Shown here: piece by piece, positions 9,396 to 18,842 of the stretch
Position numbering within the stretch: position 1 is the first letter of the stretch
How the letters are laid out: every line of letters starts with the position of its first letter
Assembly (NCBI GenBank): GCA_038200305.1
Contig: JBBPYD010000175.1
Span: forward strand, 1 to 64,000
Length of the DNA: 64,000 bases
Direction of reading: 5' to 3'
Source of the DNA: JANXXV01 sp038200305
GTDB taxonomy: Bacteria; Acidobacteriota; Terriglobia; Bryobacterales; Bryobacteraceae
The notes under the pieces: model-generated
Told to the model about the DNA's origin: nothing
The model's database searches: none
The model's input: only the letters and a program-made list of their open reading frames with translations
Made by a program: the position numbers and the translations under genes

Positions 9396-10181
9396 TCAGG
9401 CTGAAACGGGCTCGCTGCGCTTGTTTAAGGTAAGCCAGATTCCGATGGCTAGAGTCGCCAGCGAGATCCACTGGGTCAACGAAAATGGTCCGTTAAACGG
9501 GAGTGCCTGTTCGTGATTGCGGACAAACTCCACGGTAAAGCGCACGATGGAATAAAGGACCAGATATAGACCGATGATCGCGCCTTCGCGGTGCGGTTGG
9601 TGGAATTTGCGGTACAGGTAGACGAAAATCAGGGCCTCCGCAATCGATTCGTACAATTGCGTCGGGTGGAGAGGAATGCCGAGCGGTACGCCGGTAAGCT
9701 GATGCGCATTCGGATTCGTGAAGGTGACAGCCCACGGAAGTTTGCATTCCTGTCCCCAGCAGCATCCCGCTGCGAAGCATCCGATCCGCCCAATCGCATG
9801 ACCCAGCGCCAGACCGGGTGCGAAAACATCGGAGGTCAGCAGCGCCGGCAAATGGGCGCGGCGCATATAGACAATCGCCGTGATCACAGCCAGAATCAGC
9901 CCGCCCTGGTAAACACCCATGGCTTGCAACGTTTCCCTGGAGAAGATCTGGCCGGGGTCGTTCCAATACACCTGCCAGTCGAAGGCGAACATCATGAGCT
10001 TGGCGCCCAACATACCGGCCAGAGCGCAATAGATGCCCAGGTTCATCACCGGCTCGGACTTCAGGCCGGCTTCGCGCGCAAGACGGCCGATAATCCACAG
10101 AGCCGCCAGGAAGGCAAGGGCAACCATCACGCCATAGGTTGGGAGGAAAAAATCACCGTGACTGATGAGCTTGGGTAGCAT
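9396..10181 (-). CDS. lgt: Prolipoprotein diacylglyceryl transferase
   Basis: Lgt transfers the diacylglyceryl group of phosphatidylglycerol to the lipobox cysteine of prolipoproteins at the inner membrane. The 261-residue protein has about seven membrane segments, the signature G-R-I-G-C-F at residues 131-136 (proteobacterial enzymes have G-R-x-G-N-F), and the downstream H-P-T-Q-L-Y-E-S motif near residue 195. A cysteine-rich A-G-C-C-W-G-Q-E-C patch follows the signature. The other lipoprotein-pathway gene, lspA, lies less than 1 kb upstream on the same strand. Confidence 0.92.
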   Translation of the reverse strand: MLPKLISHGDFFLPTYGVMVALAFLAALWIIGRLAREAGLKSEPVMNLGIYCALAGMLGAKLMMFAFDWQVYWNDPGQIFSRETLQAMGVYQGGLILAVITAIVYMRRAHLPALLTSDVFAPGLALGHAIGRIGCFAAGCCWGQECKLPWAVTFTNPNAHQLTGVPLGIPLHPTQLYESIAEALIFVYLYRKFHQPHREGAIIGLYLVLYSIVRFTVEFVRNHEQALPFNGPFSLTQWISLATLAIGIWLTLNKRSEPVSA

Positions 10182-10272
10182 TTAGGTACCTATTTGCGAA
10201 AATTGGGCGGTTGGCCGGTTTGAATCCATTCAACAGCCCGTCATTTGTGATGCACGAATCGCACAACGGGCC

Positions 10273-10500
10273 TCACGGTTCCTGCTCCCCTTTACCCAGA
10301 TCCCTCATCTTCTGCCACAAACCAGGCAGCGGATCGCTCTCGTCTTCGGGCGGCGTGTCCTCGCGTTCTTCGGTCGTGCACACTCCGCGCAACCACGCGC
10401 CGCACCATTGGCATCGCCTCCATTTTTCGCCCACGCCGACCTAACCGGAAAAACCGTGGCCGCGCTGTTCGCAGATCGCGTGTTCGCCGCGGTCTATCAT
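10273..10500 (-). pseudogene. Small zinc-ribbon protein interrupted by an amber codon
   Basis: The minus-strand frame from ATG 10500 to TGA 10273 encodes 75 residues with a Cys/His pattern: A-I-C-E-Q-R-G-H near residue 10 and W-R-R-C-Q-W-C-G-A-W near residue 32, then an acidic E-E-R-E-D-T-P-P-E-D-E tail. Codon 20 is TAG (10441-10443). A sense codon there would give one continuous protein. The ATG overlaps the TGA of the upstream coiled-coil gene (ATGA, 10497-10500), so the two are a coupled pair. The overlap and zinc-ligand spacing argue this was a real gene. Confidence 0.5.
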
Positions 10501-10825
10501 TTCCGCATCTCCGGCGGATCGATGCCGAGCCGCATCTCAATTTGATGCAGCCGATTCTCGGTAATAAGAACGCGATCGAATAGCGAGGCGTCCAGGTTTC
10601 GCTGATCCACCTCTACTTTTGGAGTCGAGTCGATTGGTTCCGCGAGAACACCTCGAAACCGCGCAGCAGTTCCGTTTGCAGTCCACGCGTAAACTCCTTG
10701 AGTCGTTCTTCCGATGCGTCTATCTTGGCCTCCAGCTTGGCCTCCAGCCGTTGCTCTTTGGCTTTCGCACCTTCGGCCAGCCTCGCTTCCATCGCCACTA
10801 GATGCTGCTTCAATTCCTCATCCAT
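10497..10825 (-). pseudogene. Coiled-coil protein, frameshifted in an A-tract
   Basis: From ATG 10825 the first 70 residues are a highly charged helix rich in A, E, K and L (M-D-E-E-L-K-Q-H-L, then K-E-Q-R-L-E-A-K-L-E-A-K-I), a likely coiled coil. The frame ends at TAG 10613, but the -1 frame continues as K-V-E-V-D-Q-R-N-L-D-A-S-L-F-D-R-V with a helical end at TGA 10497. Adding one A to the AAAA run (10617-10620 on the plus strand) fuses the two into about 109 residues. The corrected stop overlaps the zinc-ribbon ATG. Function unknown. Confidence 0.55.
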
Positions 10826-10886
10826 TCTGTTTCACTCCGTTGCCCTCCATCGCCGCGAATTGCCATCCCACTATAGCCGTAAGAAT

Positions 10887-11387
10887 CTAGGTTCGCACCA
10901 CCTGTTTTCTGGACATCCACATATCGAGCAATAAAAGCGCCGCACCCACCGTGATCGCGCTATCGGCAATATTGAATGCAGCAAAGTGCCACTGGCCCAA
11001 ATAGAATTCGAGAAAGTCGGTGACCATCCCGCTTGCAATCCGATCGTAGATGTTCCCAATCGCTCCGCCGAGCACCAGGCTCAAGCCAATCATCGTCATC
11101 TTCGATCCTGAAAACCCGGCGCGCGATGGCTGCAGCAGCAGGACCGCAACGAAGATCAGAACCAGCGCCGAGACGCCGATCAGCAGGAATGTCCGAAGTT
11201 CGCTACTGCCGTCGGAGAACATGCCGAACGCGGCTCCCCGGTTCTTCGTATGAACAATATTGAAAAAACCTGGAATCACGCTGAGGGTGTCCCACACTGA
11301 GACGTTCCGCTCAATCAACACCTTCGTCACGCGATCGAAGAAAAAGACCGCCGCGGCAACCAGAAGGGACCATATCCTAACCGGCAT
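10887..11387 (-). CDS. lspA: Lipoprotein signal peptidase (signal peptidase II)
   Basis: LspA cleaves the signal peptide of diacylglyceryl-modified prolipoproteins in the inner membrane. The 166-residue product (start at ATG 11387) has four membrane segments and the family motifs D-R-x-T-K near residue 20, N-R-G-A-A-F-G near residue 50, G-N-I-Y-D-R and F-N-I-A-D-S, the last two carrying the two catalytic aspartates. A longer upstream frame exists but overlaps ileS and lacks homology. It follows ileS by 7 bases on the same strand; ileS-lspA is a common bacterial pair. Confidence 0.92.
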   Translation of the reverse strand: MPVRIWSLLVAAAVFFFDRVTKVLIERNVSVWDTLSVIPGFFNIVHTKNRGAAFGMFSDGSSELRTFLLIGVSALVLIFVAVLLLQPSRAGFSGSKMTMIGLSLVLGGAIGNIYDRIASGMVTDFLEFYLGQWHFAAFNIADSAITVGAALLLLDMWMSRKQVVRT

Positions 11388-11394
11388 CCGTGGT

Positions 11395-14217
11395 TCAGTC
11401 CCGCTCCATCTCCGACAGAGCTTCAGAGCATGGGCCGCAAATGGTGGAACAGCCGGGAATGGTTCCCACGTCGGTTCTGTACTTCCAGCAGCGTTCACAC
11501 TTACTACCTTCAGCCCGGCCAATTTCAACCGCAAGCGGATCGCTGGCACGGTTCTCAAGGTCCACCTGCGAGACGATGAACAGTCCCGGCAGATCGGGCA
11601 AATATTCGGCCAACAACGGATAGACGTCTCCGTTGGCGGTGATGTGTACACTGGCTTCCAGCGGTGCGCCGATGAACTTCTGCTGCCGCGCGGTTTCCAG
11701 GCTCTTGAGCACTTGATCCCGTACTTCCATCAGCCTGTGCCAATTTGCAACGCGGTCGCGCTGCGCATCCTCCAGGCCCACGGTGAGTTCTTCCGGCTCC
11801 GGGAACAGCGCGAGATGCACGCTGTCCGGCTCGCCGGGACGGCGTTTCATGTGGGTCCAGACCTCTTCCGCCGTGAACGTGAGGATGGGCGCGAGCAACC
11901 GCACGAGTGCGTAGTTGATACGGTACAGCGCAGTCTGCGCGCTGCGCCGGACCTTGGACTTCGGGGCCGCCGTGTACAGGCGGTCTTTCACAATGTCGAA
12001 GTAGATGGCGCTTAGATCCGAGGTCGCAAAATCGTAAACAGCGTGATAGGTCTTGTGGAACGCGAACTCTTCGTACCACGCGCGGGACTTGCGAACCAGC
12101 TCCTCGGCCTGAAAGAGAATCCACTGATCGATTTCGAGAAGTTCCGCAGCAGGGAGAGCATCGGTTTGCGGATCGAAGTCACCCAAATTTCCAAGCGCAA
12201 ACCGGAACGTATTCCGAAGCTTGCGGTACGCTTCGGTCAGGCGGGCGATGATGGTGTCGGACAGGCGGACGTCTTCATTGAATTCGACCGACGCCACCCA
12301 GAGCCGCAAGAGTTCGGCGCCGTGCTGCTTGATAATCTTATCCGGCTCAATCACATTACCGACGGACTTCGACATCGCCTTGCCTTCGCTGTCGAGCGTC
12401 CAGCCGTGAGTGGTGCATTCGCGATAAGGCGCGCTGCCTTTCAATCCGACACCGATCAGAAGTGAGCTTTGGAACCAACCGCGATACTGGTCGCCGCCTT
12501 CCAGGTATAGATCGGCGGGCCAAGGCAGTTCCGGGCTGTGTCCCAACACCGCCAGATGGCTTGATCCGGAATCGAACCAAACGTCCAAAATATCCGATTC
12601 TTTGCTGAATCCGGCGCCGCCGCACTTGGCGCAAGTGGTTCCAGCCGGGATTAACTCTTGCGCGCTGCGCTCATACCAGATGTCGGCGGTGCGTTCGGCA
12701 AACAGTTCCACCACGCTGTCCAGGATCTTGCGGTCAGTGAGCGGTTCACGGCAGGCATCACAGTAGAAAACAACAATCGGCACGCCCCAGATGCGCTGGC
12801 GCGAGATGCACCAGTCGGGCCGGGTGGCAATCATGTTGTGCATGCGCTCCTCGCCCCAGGCGGGCATCCACTTGATATTGCCGACAGCCTGGAGCGCGCG
12901 AGCGCGCAGTTCATTCCGGTCCATCCCGATGAACCATTGTTCGGTGGCACGGAAGATGGTGGGGCGGTGGCAGCGCCAACAATGTGGATAGCTGTGCTCG
13001 ATTTTCTGCTGGCCCAGCAATGCGCCGTTGGCCTTTAAGAGCTCGATCACGATGGGATTGCCTTCCCATACCGTCTTCCCAATTAAGGCGCTCGGGAGTT
13101 TTCCCTCAGCGCCTTCGGCAGGATAGAAACGGCCGGCTGCGTCCACCGGACAGTACGTGGCAATACCGTACTGGCGTGCGACGACATAGTCTTCCTGACC
13201 GTGTCCGGGAGCGGTGTGGACGGCGCCAGTTCCCTGCTCCAGCGTGACGTGGCCACCCAAAATACCAGCCGAATTCCGTTCCAGAAACGGATGGCGAAAC
13301 ACGGTGCCTTCCAGGCGCTCGCCGGCGAACGAGGCCAGCACGGAATATTCGGTCCAGCCTAACTTTTCCGCCGTGGCCTTCAACAGATCCGCGGCAACAA
13401 TGTAGACGTCACCCGAAACATCGGCCGCAACATAGTCGAACTTGGGGTGATACGCGATAGCCAGGTTGGCAGGAATGGTCCAAGGCGTGGTGGTCCAGAT
13501 CAGCCCATACAGCTTGCGTCCGGCTAGTTCCGGAGCAATCCTGGCCGGATCGGACGTTAATGCGAAACGAACCCAAATGGACGGGCTGGTGTGATTTTCA
13601 TACTCAACTTCGGCTTCGGCAAGAGCGGTGCGGTCGTGAATACACCAGTGGACGGGCTTGAGCCCTTTATAGATGTAACCCTTGTCAAGGAAATCGACGA
13701 ACGCGCCGGCGATGACCGATTGGTACTTCGCGGTCATCGTCAGGTAGGGATCGTCCCACTGGCCGAAGATGCCGAGCCGCTGAAAATCCTTCTTCTGCAG
13801 ATCGACGTACTTCTGGGCGTATTTGCGGCAGGCCCGGCGGATCTCAACAGCGGACATCTTCGCCTTTTTGGAGCCAAGTTCGCCGTCCACTTTGATTTCA
13901 ATGGGCAGACCATGGCAATCCCAACCCGGCACATAGGGCGAATCGAAGCCAGCCATGGTTTTGGATTTGACGATGAAATCTTTCGGTGTCTTATTGAAGA
14001 CATGGCCGAGATGCAGGTTCCCGTTCGCATACGGCGGACCGTCGTGCAGGATGTACTTGGGCCGGCCAGCGCGAGCTTCGCGGATTCGTTGGTAGAGCTG
14101 AGACTTCTCCCAACTTTCAAGCAGCTTGGGCTCGGTTTGCGCGAGATTGGCCTTCATGGGGAAGTCCGTGCGCGGCAGATTGACGGTCTTCTTCAGGTCA
14201 AGGTCTTTCAAATCCAT
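11395..14217 (-). CDS. ileS: Isoleucyl-tRNA synthetase
   Basis: A 940-residue class I aminoacyl-tRNA synthetase that charges tRNA-Ile. The HIGH-type motif is N-L-H-L-G-H following P-Y-A-N-G; the KMSKS loop reads K-A-M-S-K-S-V-G-N near residue 610. The editing (CP1) domain lies between them. A C-terminal zinc site is visible as C-E-R-C-W-K-Y ... C-x-x-C, and a second pair of CxxC motifs (C-D-A-C, C-A-K-C) lies near residues 495-545. An AAGG ribosome site precedes the ATG. I saw no T-box-like leader in the 49-base gap to the upstream gene. Confidence 0.96.
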   Translation of the reverse strand: MDLKDLDLKKTVNLPRTDFPMKANLAQTEPKLLESWEKSQLYQRIREARAGRPKYILHDGPPYANGNLHLGHVFNKTPKDFIVKSKTMAGFDSPYVPGWDCHGLPIEIKVDGELGSKKAKMSAVEIRRACRKYAQKYVDLQKKDFQRLGIFGQWDDPYLTMTAKYQSVIAGAFVDFLDKGYIYKGLKPVHWCIHDRTALAEAEVEYENHTSPSIWVRFALTSDPARIAPELAGRKLYGLIWTTTPWTIPANLAIAYHPKFDYVAADVSGDVYIVAADLLKATAEKLGWTEYSVLASFAGERLEGTVFRHPFLERNSAGILGGHVTLEQGTGAVHTAPGHGQEDYVVARQYGIATYCPVDAAGRFYPAEGAEGKLPSALIGKTVWEGNPIVIELLKANGALLGQQKIEHSYPHCWRCHRPTIFRATEQWFIGMDRNELRARALQAVGNIKWMPAWGEERMHNMIATRPDWCISRQRIWGVPIVVFYCDACREPLTDRKILDSVVELFAERTADIWYERSAQELIPAGTTCAKCGGAGFSKESDILDVWFDSGSSHLAVLGHSPELPWPADLYLEGGDQYRGWFQSSLLIGVGLKGSAPYRECTTHGWTLDSEGKAMSKSVGNVIEPDKIIKQHGAELLRLWVASVEFNEDVRLSDTIIARLTEAYRKLRNTFRFALGNLGDFDPQTDALPAAELLEIDQWILFQAEELVRKSRAWYEEFAFHKTYHAVYDFATSDLSAIYFDIVKDRLYTAAPKSKVRRSAQTALYRINYALVRLLAPILTFTAEEVWTHMKRRPGEPDSVHLALFPEPEELTVGLEDAQRDRVANWHRLMEVRDQVLKSLETARQQKFIGAPLEASVHITANGDVYPLLAEYLPDLPGLFIVSQVDLENRASDPLAVEIGRAEGSKCERCWKYRTDVGTIPGCSTICGPCSEALSEMERD

Positions 14218-14266
14218 GGGATACCTTTATTATCGCAGGAAAGCAGACTGGGGAAACTGTCGATGA

Positions 14267-16258
14267 TTAACTCGCACTAAGTGAATTCCTGAGGGCCTGC
14301 TTCCCGGCCTCAATCACCTTAATTATGTTTTCCACATCGTAGACGCAGCCACCCCACGGGCCGCCACTTACCGATTGCAGCGCGGCCCACAATCTGGTGT
14401 CGTCCGGCAGGTCCGGATCGGCAGTTAAATCGGGGCGGGCTGTGCGGGAGGCCAGTATCCGCGTGCCCTGTTCGGCACCGAAGATTTCAGCGCCGTGCCC
14501 AATCAGGTTTACTGTGCCCTCTAGTTTGTTCCGGTCGATATGAATTTCGATCAGGTCGCCTTCCAGCACTTTTCCAATCGGGCCGCCGGCGAGGGCTTCG
14601 GGGGAAATGTGTCCGATGCAGGCTCCAGTGGAGACTCCGGAGAATCGCGCATCGGTCAAAACGGAGACGTGTTTTCCAAACGGCAAGTGTTTTAGCGCGG
14701 ATGTGACTTGATACGTCTCTTCCATCCCGGAGCCGAGGGGGCCACGGCACATGATGACCAGCACATCGCCCTTCGCAATCTCGTTCTTTTTGATGGCGGC
14801 GACAGCAGCCGGCTCTGTGGTAAACACACGTGCCGGTCCTATTTTTCTATAGACGCCGTCGGCATCCACCACGCTGGGATCAATGGCGGTGCTCTTAATT
14901 ACCGAGCCTTCAGGAGCAAGATTGCCGTGCGGGAAGCACACGGTGCTGGTAAGGCCCCGCCGACCGGCCGATTCCGGGTCGAAAATCACGTCATTGGGAT
15001 CGACACCATCGCGCTCCAGCAGCCTCTCGCGCAGCACTCTGCGCCGCTCTGAGTTCTGCCACCAGTCGAGCATCGCTCCCAGCGTTTCGCCAGATACGGT
15101 AAGGGCATCTGTTTTTAGCAACCCGGCGTTGCGGAGGTGAAGCATCACCTCTGGAACTCCACCAGCCTGGAACACCTGCACGGTGGGATGATTGCGGGGG
15201 CCGTTTGGCAGCGCGTCTACTAGACGGGGAACCTGCCGGTTAATACAAGCCCAATCCTGCGCCATGGGACGCCGGAGTCCCGCTGCGTGAGCGATAGCGG
15301 ACAGATGCAGGATCAGATTGGTGGATCCGCCGAATGCCGCATGGGTCACCATCGCGTTATGGATGGCATCATCGGTCAAAATCTCTTTCATCGTCACATT
15401 GCGCGATTCCATTTGCAGCACCGCGCGGCCGGACCGGCGGGCCATATCCAGCCAAATGGGATGTCCGGACGGCGCGAGCGCGGAATGCGTAAGTGACATA
15501 CCAAGCGCTTCACCGACTACCTGCGCGGTGGCGGCTGTGCCCAGGAATTGGCATCCTCCACCGGGGGACGCACATGCGCGGCAGCCCATATCGGCGGCCT
15601 CCTCCAGCGTGATCTGTCCATGCGCGAAGCGCGCGCCGATGGTCTGTACGCGGCCGGCATCCTCGCCATCCGAGGCCATCAACGTGACGCCGCCGGGCAC
15701 CAGAACGCAGGGCAGATCATGCATCGCCGCAAGCGCAATCATCATAGCCGGCAGACCTTTGTCACAGGTCGCAACGCCGATGACGCCGCGCCGCGTGGGT
15801 AGGGACCGGATCAGGCGCCGGAATACGATGGCCGCATCGTTGCGGTAGGCCAGGCTGTCGAACATTCCGGTTGTCCCTTGTGTGCGGCCGTCACAAGGGT
15901 CGGTGCAGTATCCGGCAAACGGGACCGCGCCGGCCTTTTTCAGCTCTTCGGCAGCAGCCTGCATAAGCAAGCCGACCTCCCAATGGCCGGTGTGATATCC
16001 GAGTGCAACCGGGGAACCGTCCGCCGCGCGAATGCCGCCTTGCGTGCTGAGCAGCAGGATTTCTTTGCCCCCCAGTTTCTTCGGATCCCATCCCATGCCC
16101 GCGTCCTGGGTCAAACCGAATAGATCTCCCGATGGACGCGTGAGCAGCATTTCCGCCGTCAACGGCAGCGCGCCTTGCGGTCCCGGCACCTTGGTGTGAA
16201 TATCGAAAAGAGACGGGTCGCCGGAATCGACGATGGAATCGAAGGGTTTGGTGTTCAT
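14267..16258 (-). CDS. YjhG/YagF-type sugar-acid (xylonate) dehydratase
   Basis: A 663-residue member of the IlvD/Edd superfamily, closest by eye to E. coli YjhG/YagF: it shares the length, the opening L-P-L-T-A-E-M-L-L and the W-D-P/S-GDLFG region, and the end P-D-D-T-R-L-W-A-x-L-Q. These enzymes dehydrate D-xylonate or related aldonic acids to 2-keto-3-deoxy acids using an iron-sulfur cluster. Candidate cluster ligands are the cysteines in D-P-C-D-G-R-T-Q-G-T-T-G, A-T-C-D-K-G and C-R-A-C-A-S-P-G-G-G-C. Exact substrate is inferred. It diverges from the Gfo/Idh gene with only 30 bases between start codons, so the two may share control in a sugar-acid pathway. Confidence 0.88.
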   Translation of the reverse strand: MNTKPFDSIVDSGDPSLFDIHTKVPGPQGALPLTAEMLLTRPSGDLFGLTQDAGMGWDPKKLGGKEILLLSTQGGIRAADGSPVALGYHTGHWEVGLLMQAAAEELKKAGAVPFAGYCTDPCDGRTQGTTGMFDSLAYRNDAAIVFRRLIRSLPTRRGVIGVATCDKGLPAMMIALAAMHDLPCVLVPGGVTLMASDGEDAGRVQTIGARFAHGQITLEEAADMGCRACASPGGGCQFLGTAATAQVVGEALGMSLTHSALAPSGHPIWLDMARRSGRAVLQMESRNVTMKEILTDDAIHNAMVTHAAFGGSTNLILHLSAIAHAAGLRRPMAQDWACINRQVPRLVDALPNGPRNHPTVQVFQAGGVPEVMLHLRNAGLLKTDALTVSGETLGAMLDWWQNSERRRVLRERLLERDGVDPNDVIFDPESAGRRGLTSTVCFPHGNLAPEGSVIKSTAIDPSVVDADGVYRKIGPARVFTTEPAAVAAIKKNEIAKGDVLVIMCRGPLGSGMEETYQVTSALKHLPFGKHVSVLTDARFSGVSTGACIGHISPEALAGGPIGKVLEGDLIEIHIDRNKLEGTVNLIGHGAEIFGAEQGTRILASRTARPDLTADPDLPDDTRLWAALQSVSGGPWGGCVYDVENIIKVIEAGKQALRNSLSAS

Positions 16259-16288
16259 GGGTATCCTACTAATGATAGAATCGCGGCC

Positions 16289-17629
16289 ATGTCAGCTACA
16301 CGAAGGCATTTTCTAGCCGCTGCAACCGCAGCTTCCTACAGCCGGATTCTCGGCGCGAACGATCGCGTGCAAGTCGGCTTTGTTGGCTTCGGTTTGATCG
16401 GCGCGCAGCACGTCCATGATTTTAAGAACCAACGCGATGTGGATATGGCCGCGATGTGCGACGTTTATCAACCGCGGCTTGAGCAGGGCGTTGCGGCATG
16501 TGGAGGCTCGGCGCGTCCCTATAAAGATTTCCGGAAGATGCTGGACAACAAAGATGTGCAGGCCGTGGTGGTTTCGACACCGGACCACTGGCACGCGCTG
16601 ATCACCATGATGGCGTGTGCGGCGGGCAAGGACGTCTACGTCGAAAAGCCGATGACTTTGTTTGTGGAAGAAGGCCGGTGGATGGTGAAGACGGCGCGCC
16701 GGCATAAGCGCATTGTGCAAGTGGGCACGCAGCAACGGAGCGGCCTGCATTATCAAAAGGCTCGCGATCTACTGCGCTCGGGCTATATCGGGAAGATTCA
16801 CAGCGCACGCATGGGATCATTCCGTAACATCATGCCCGGTTTCGGAGCGCCGCCAGACGCAAAGGCGCCCAGTGAAATCGACTATGACATGTGGCTTGGA
16901 CCTGCACCGGCGCGGCCGTACAATCCGAAACGCGCGATCTATCACTTCCGTTGGTTCTGGGATTACTCGGGCGGGCAGATGACGAACCTGGGTGCGCATC
17001 AGATCGATATTGTGCAGTGGATCATGCAGTTCGATGCACCGAAAGGGGTGTCGTCAACCGGCGGGCGGTTCGCGCTGGAAGACAACGGCGAGACTCCTGA
17101 TACGCAGGATGCGTTACTGGAATATCCAGGCATGACGGCGTTGTGGTCGCACCGCGAAGCCAGTGCCGGAAGACGCCAGGGCGGCGGGCTGGAATTCTTC
17201 GGAACCAAGGGGAGCCTGGTGATTTCGCGTGAGGGCTACGAAGTATTCCCCGATATGAAGGCGGATCCGGCGAACAGCATTCCGGTATTCCAGGGACAGC
17301 CAGGCGGTGGTCCGCAGAGAAGCCAGGTGAAGCCCGAACCATGGATCAAGGCTGTGAAGGAGTCCGGTTCCTCACCACAGCAGTTTGACCTGCATGTGCG
17401 CAACTTTATCGACTGCATTAAGACGAGAGAGACTCCGATTGCCGATGTGGAGGATGGACATCGCACCGCGACGACATGCCATCTGGCGAATATTTCGCTG
17501 CGGCTGGGCAGACGCTTGCAGTGGGATGCCGGGAAAGAACAGATCATCGGCGACAAGGAAGCCTCGGCAATGTTGGTCCGCCCGTATCGCAAGCCTTGGG
17601 ATGGCGTGTTGCGGAGCCTGTTAGCGTGA
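16289..17629 (+). CDS. Gfo/Idh/MocA family oxidoreductase, Tat-exported
   Basis: A 446-residue NAD(P)-dependent sugar or polyol dehydrogenase. The start at ATG 16289 opens a twin-arginine-like signal (S-A-T-R-R-H-F-L-A-A-A-T-A-A). The Rossmann motif V-G-F-V-G-F-G-L-I-G lies near residue 30, V-S-T-P-D-H-W-H-A near residue 100, and the family's lysine motif C-A-A-G-K-D-V-Y-V-E-K-P near residue 115. The C-terminal domain carries the substrate-pocket pattern N-L-G-A-H-Q-I-D-I. Secreted members are common in Acidobacteriota and Planctomycetota and are associated with glycan breakdown. No Shine-Dalgarno is obvious in the 30-base divergent gap. Confidence 0.88.
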   Translation: MSATRRHFLAAATAASYSRILGANDRVQVGFVGFGLIGAQHVHDFKNQRDVDMAAMCDVYQPRLEQGVAACGGSARPYKDFRKMLDNKDVQAVVVSTPDHWHALITMMACAAGKDVYVEKPMTLFVEEGRWMVKTARRHKRIVQVGTQQRSGLHYQKARDLLRSGYIGKIHSARMGSFRNIMPGFGAPPDAKAPSEIDYDMWLGPAPARPYNPKRAIYHFRWFWDYSGGQMTNLGAHQIDIVQWIMQFDAPKGVSSTGGRFALEDNGETPDTQDALLEYPGMTALWSHREASAGRRQGGGLEFFGTKGSLVISREGYEVFPDMKADPANSIPVFQGQPGGGPQRSQVKPEPWIKAVKESGSSPQQFDLHVRNFIDCIKTRETPIADVEDGHRTATTCHLANISLRLGRRLQWDAGKEQIIGDKEASAMLVRPYRKPWDGVLRSLLA

Positions 17630-17654
17630 CGCGGCAGCGCTGTTTCCCGTTTGC

Positions 17655-18842
17655 ATGATCGTACTGCAAGCGAGACTGTTCATACTGCTTTATTACCGCC
17701 CGTTCACTGCTTTTGCGAGAATCATCGACGAAGGTAGCTGGATCTTCGGCGCGGCGATGGTGCTGATTGTTTCGCGCTTATCCCAATACGCATTCGCACA
17801 GGTGTACAGGGGGGTTGGTGCGGCCCTGCCAGGCATCTTCGCAACTGTGATCGGACTGGCCGTCCTATTTGTGCCTGCGTGCATTCTGGTTGTCACGCTG
17901 ATTGAGGCCACGGGAAGTTTCAGCGTTGTATTGCGGCGCGATTACGGGCCGTTGTTGACGTGTTCACTGATAGCGTGGGCGGCAGCGGGCTTGCCCATCG
18001 CCCTGATTTTCCTGACACTTTCAGCCGGATCTTCGGCGCCTGTGATACTGGTTTCGCTCTGGTGCTTGCAGATCGCTCTTTTCGCCGGGGCTATGTCCTG
18101 TGCGGTGATGGCTCTTTTCGGAACCAGCGCCGGCCGAAGCGTGCTTGTTGTTGTGCTCGGGCTTGGGATCTTAGCAATGAGTACGTTTCTGCTTGCCGTC
18201 CTTGGACCTGTGACATCGCTATTGGGATCGCCGTTTGTTCTGTACTTCCTCTATCAGGCTTTTCGCGGTGAGTTGGGTGACATCGGCGCCAGTTTTCGAA
18301 GCCGCGGCAACTTTCGGCGGCAACTTGAGGCAGCCGCGTTGAACGTGCATGATGCGGACCCGCATTACCAGCTTGGATTGATCTACCAGCAGCGCCGCCA
18401 ATATACGCAGGCGGTGGAAGAGTTCAAGCGGGCGATTGCCATTGATCCCACAGAGGCCGATGCGCATTTTCAATTGGGCCGCATCGCGCGAGAACAAAGC
18501 CGGCTGGATGAAGCGATGGCTTATCTGACGGCAACTTTGCGATTGGACGACAAGCACTCGTTCAGCGAGATCTGGCGCGAGATAGGCGCCGTCCATCTAC
18601 AGGCGGGGCGGGTGGAGGAAGCCCGGCAGTATCTGACAAAGTTTGTCGGCCGGCGGGAGTACGATCCAGAAGGTCTGTATCTGTTAGGCGAGACCCTACT
18701 GAAGTTGAGCCAGGACACACAGGCTGCGGAAATGTTCTCGCGGGCCGTGGAAGCGGTGAGGATGCTACCGCCATACCGGAGAAGCCAGATGCGGAAGTGG
18801 AGCAAACTGGCGGAGGCTGAACTTCGGAAGCTGCCTAAGTAA
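17655..18842 (+). CDS. Membrane protein with C-terminal TPR repeats
   Basis: A 395-residue protein. Residues 1-210 contain five or so hydrophobic segments in a Yip1-like arrangement (opening R-P-F-T-A-F-A-R-I). Residues 235-385 hold about four tetratricopeptide repeats, for example H-Y-Q-L-G-L-I-Y-Q-Q-R-R-Q-Y-T-Q-A and H-F-Q-L-G-R-I-A-R-E-Q-S-R-L-D-E-A. The TPR part probably faces the cytoplasm as a protein-docking surface. It lies 25 bases after the oxidoreductase and its 3' end overlaps the convergent amidohydrolase by 8 bases. Partner unknown. Confidence 0.75.
   Translation: MIVLQARLFILLYYRPFTAFARIIDEGSWIFGAAMVLIVSRLSQYAFAQVYRGVGAALPGIFATVIGLAVLFVPACILVVTLIEATGSFSVVLRRDYGPLLTCSLIAWAAAGLPIALIFLTLSAGSSAPVILVSLWCLQIALFAGAMSCAVMALFGTSAGRSVLVVVLGLGILAMSTFLLAVLGPVTSLLGSPFVLYFLYQAFRGELGDIGASFRSRGNFRRQLEAAALNVHDADPHYQLGLIYQQRRQYTQAVEEFKRAIAIDPTEADAHFQLGRIAREQSRLDEAMAYLTATLRLDDKHSFSEIWREIGAVHLQAGRVEEARQYLTKFVGRREYDPEGLYLLGETLLKLSQDTQAAEMFSRAVEAVRMLPPYRRSQMRKWSKLAEAELRKLPK

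Noticed and set aside
10441..10443. Amber codon in the zinc-ribbon frame as a possible pyrrolysine site.
   Set aside because: Pyrrolysine needs a dedicated tRNA and synthetase and occurs in a few methylamine enzymes; this small protein fits neither. A nonsense mutation or sequence error is simpler.
14218..14266. T-box riboswitch ahead of ileS.
   Set aside because: The gap is only 49 bases and contains no T-box sequence or specifier stem.
13591..14280. Long plus-strand frames opposite ileS.
   Set aside because: The minus strand has an unmistakable isoleucyl-tRNA synthetase; the opposite frames have no ribosome site or family signature and arise from GC-rich codon bias.
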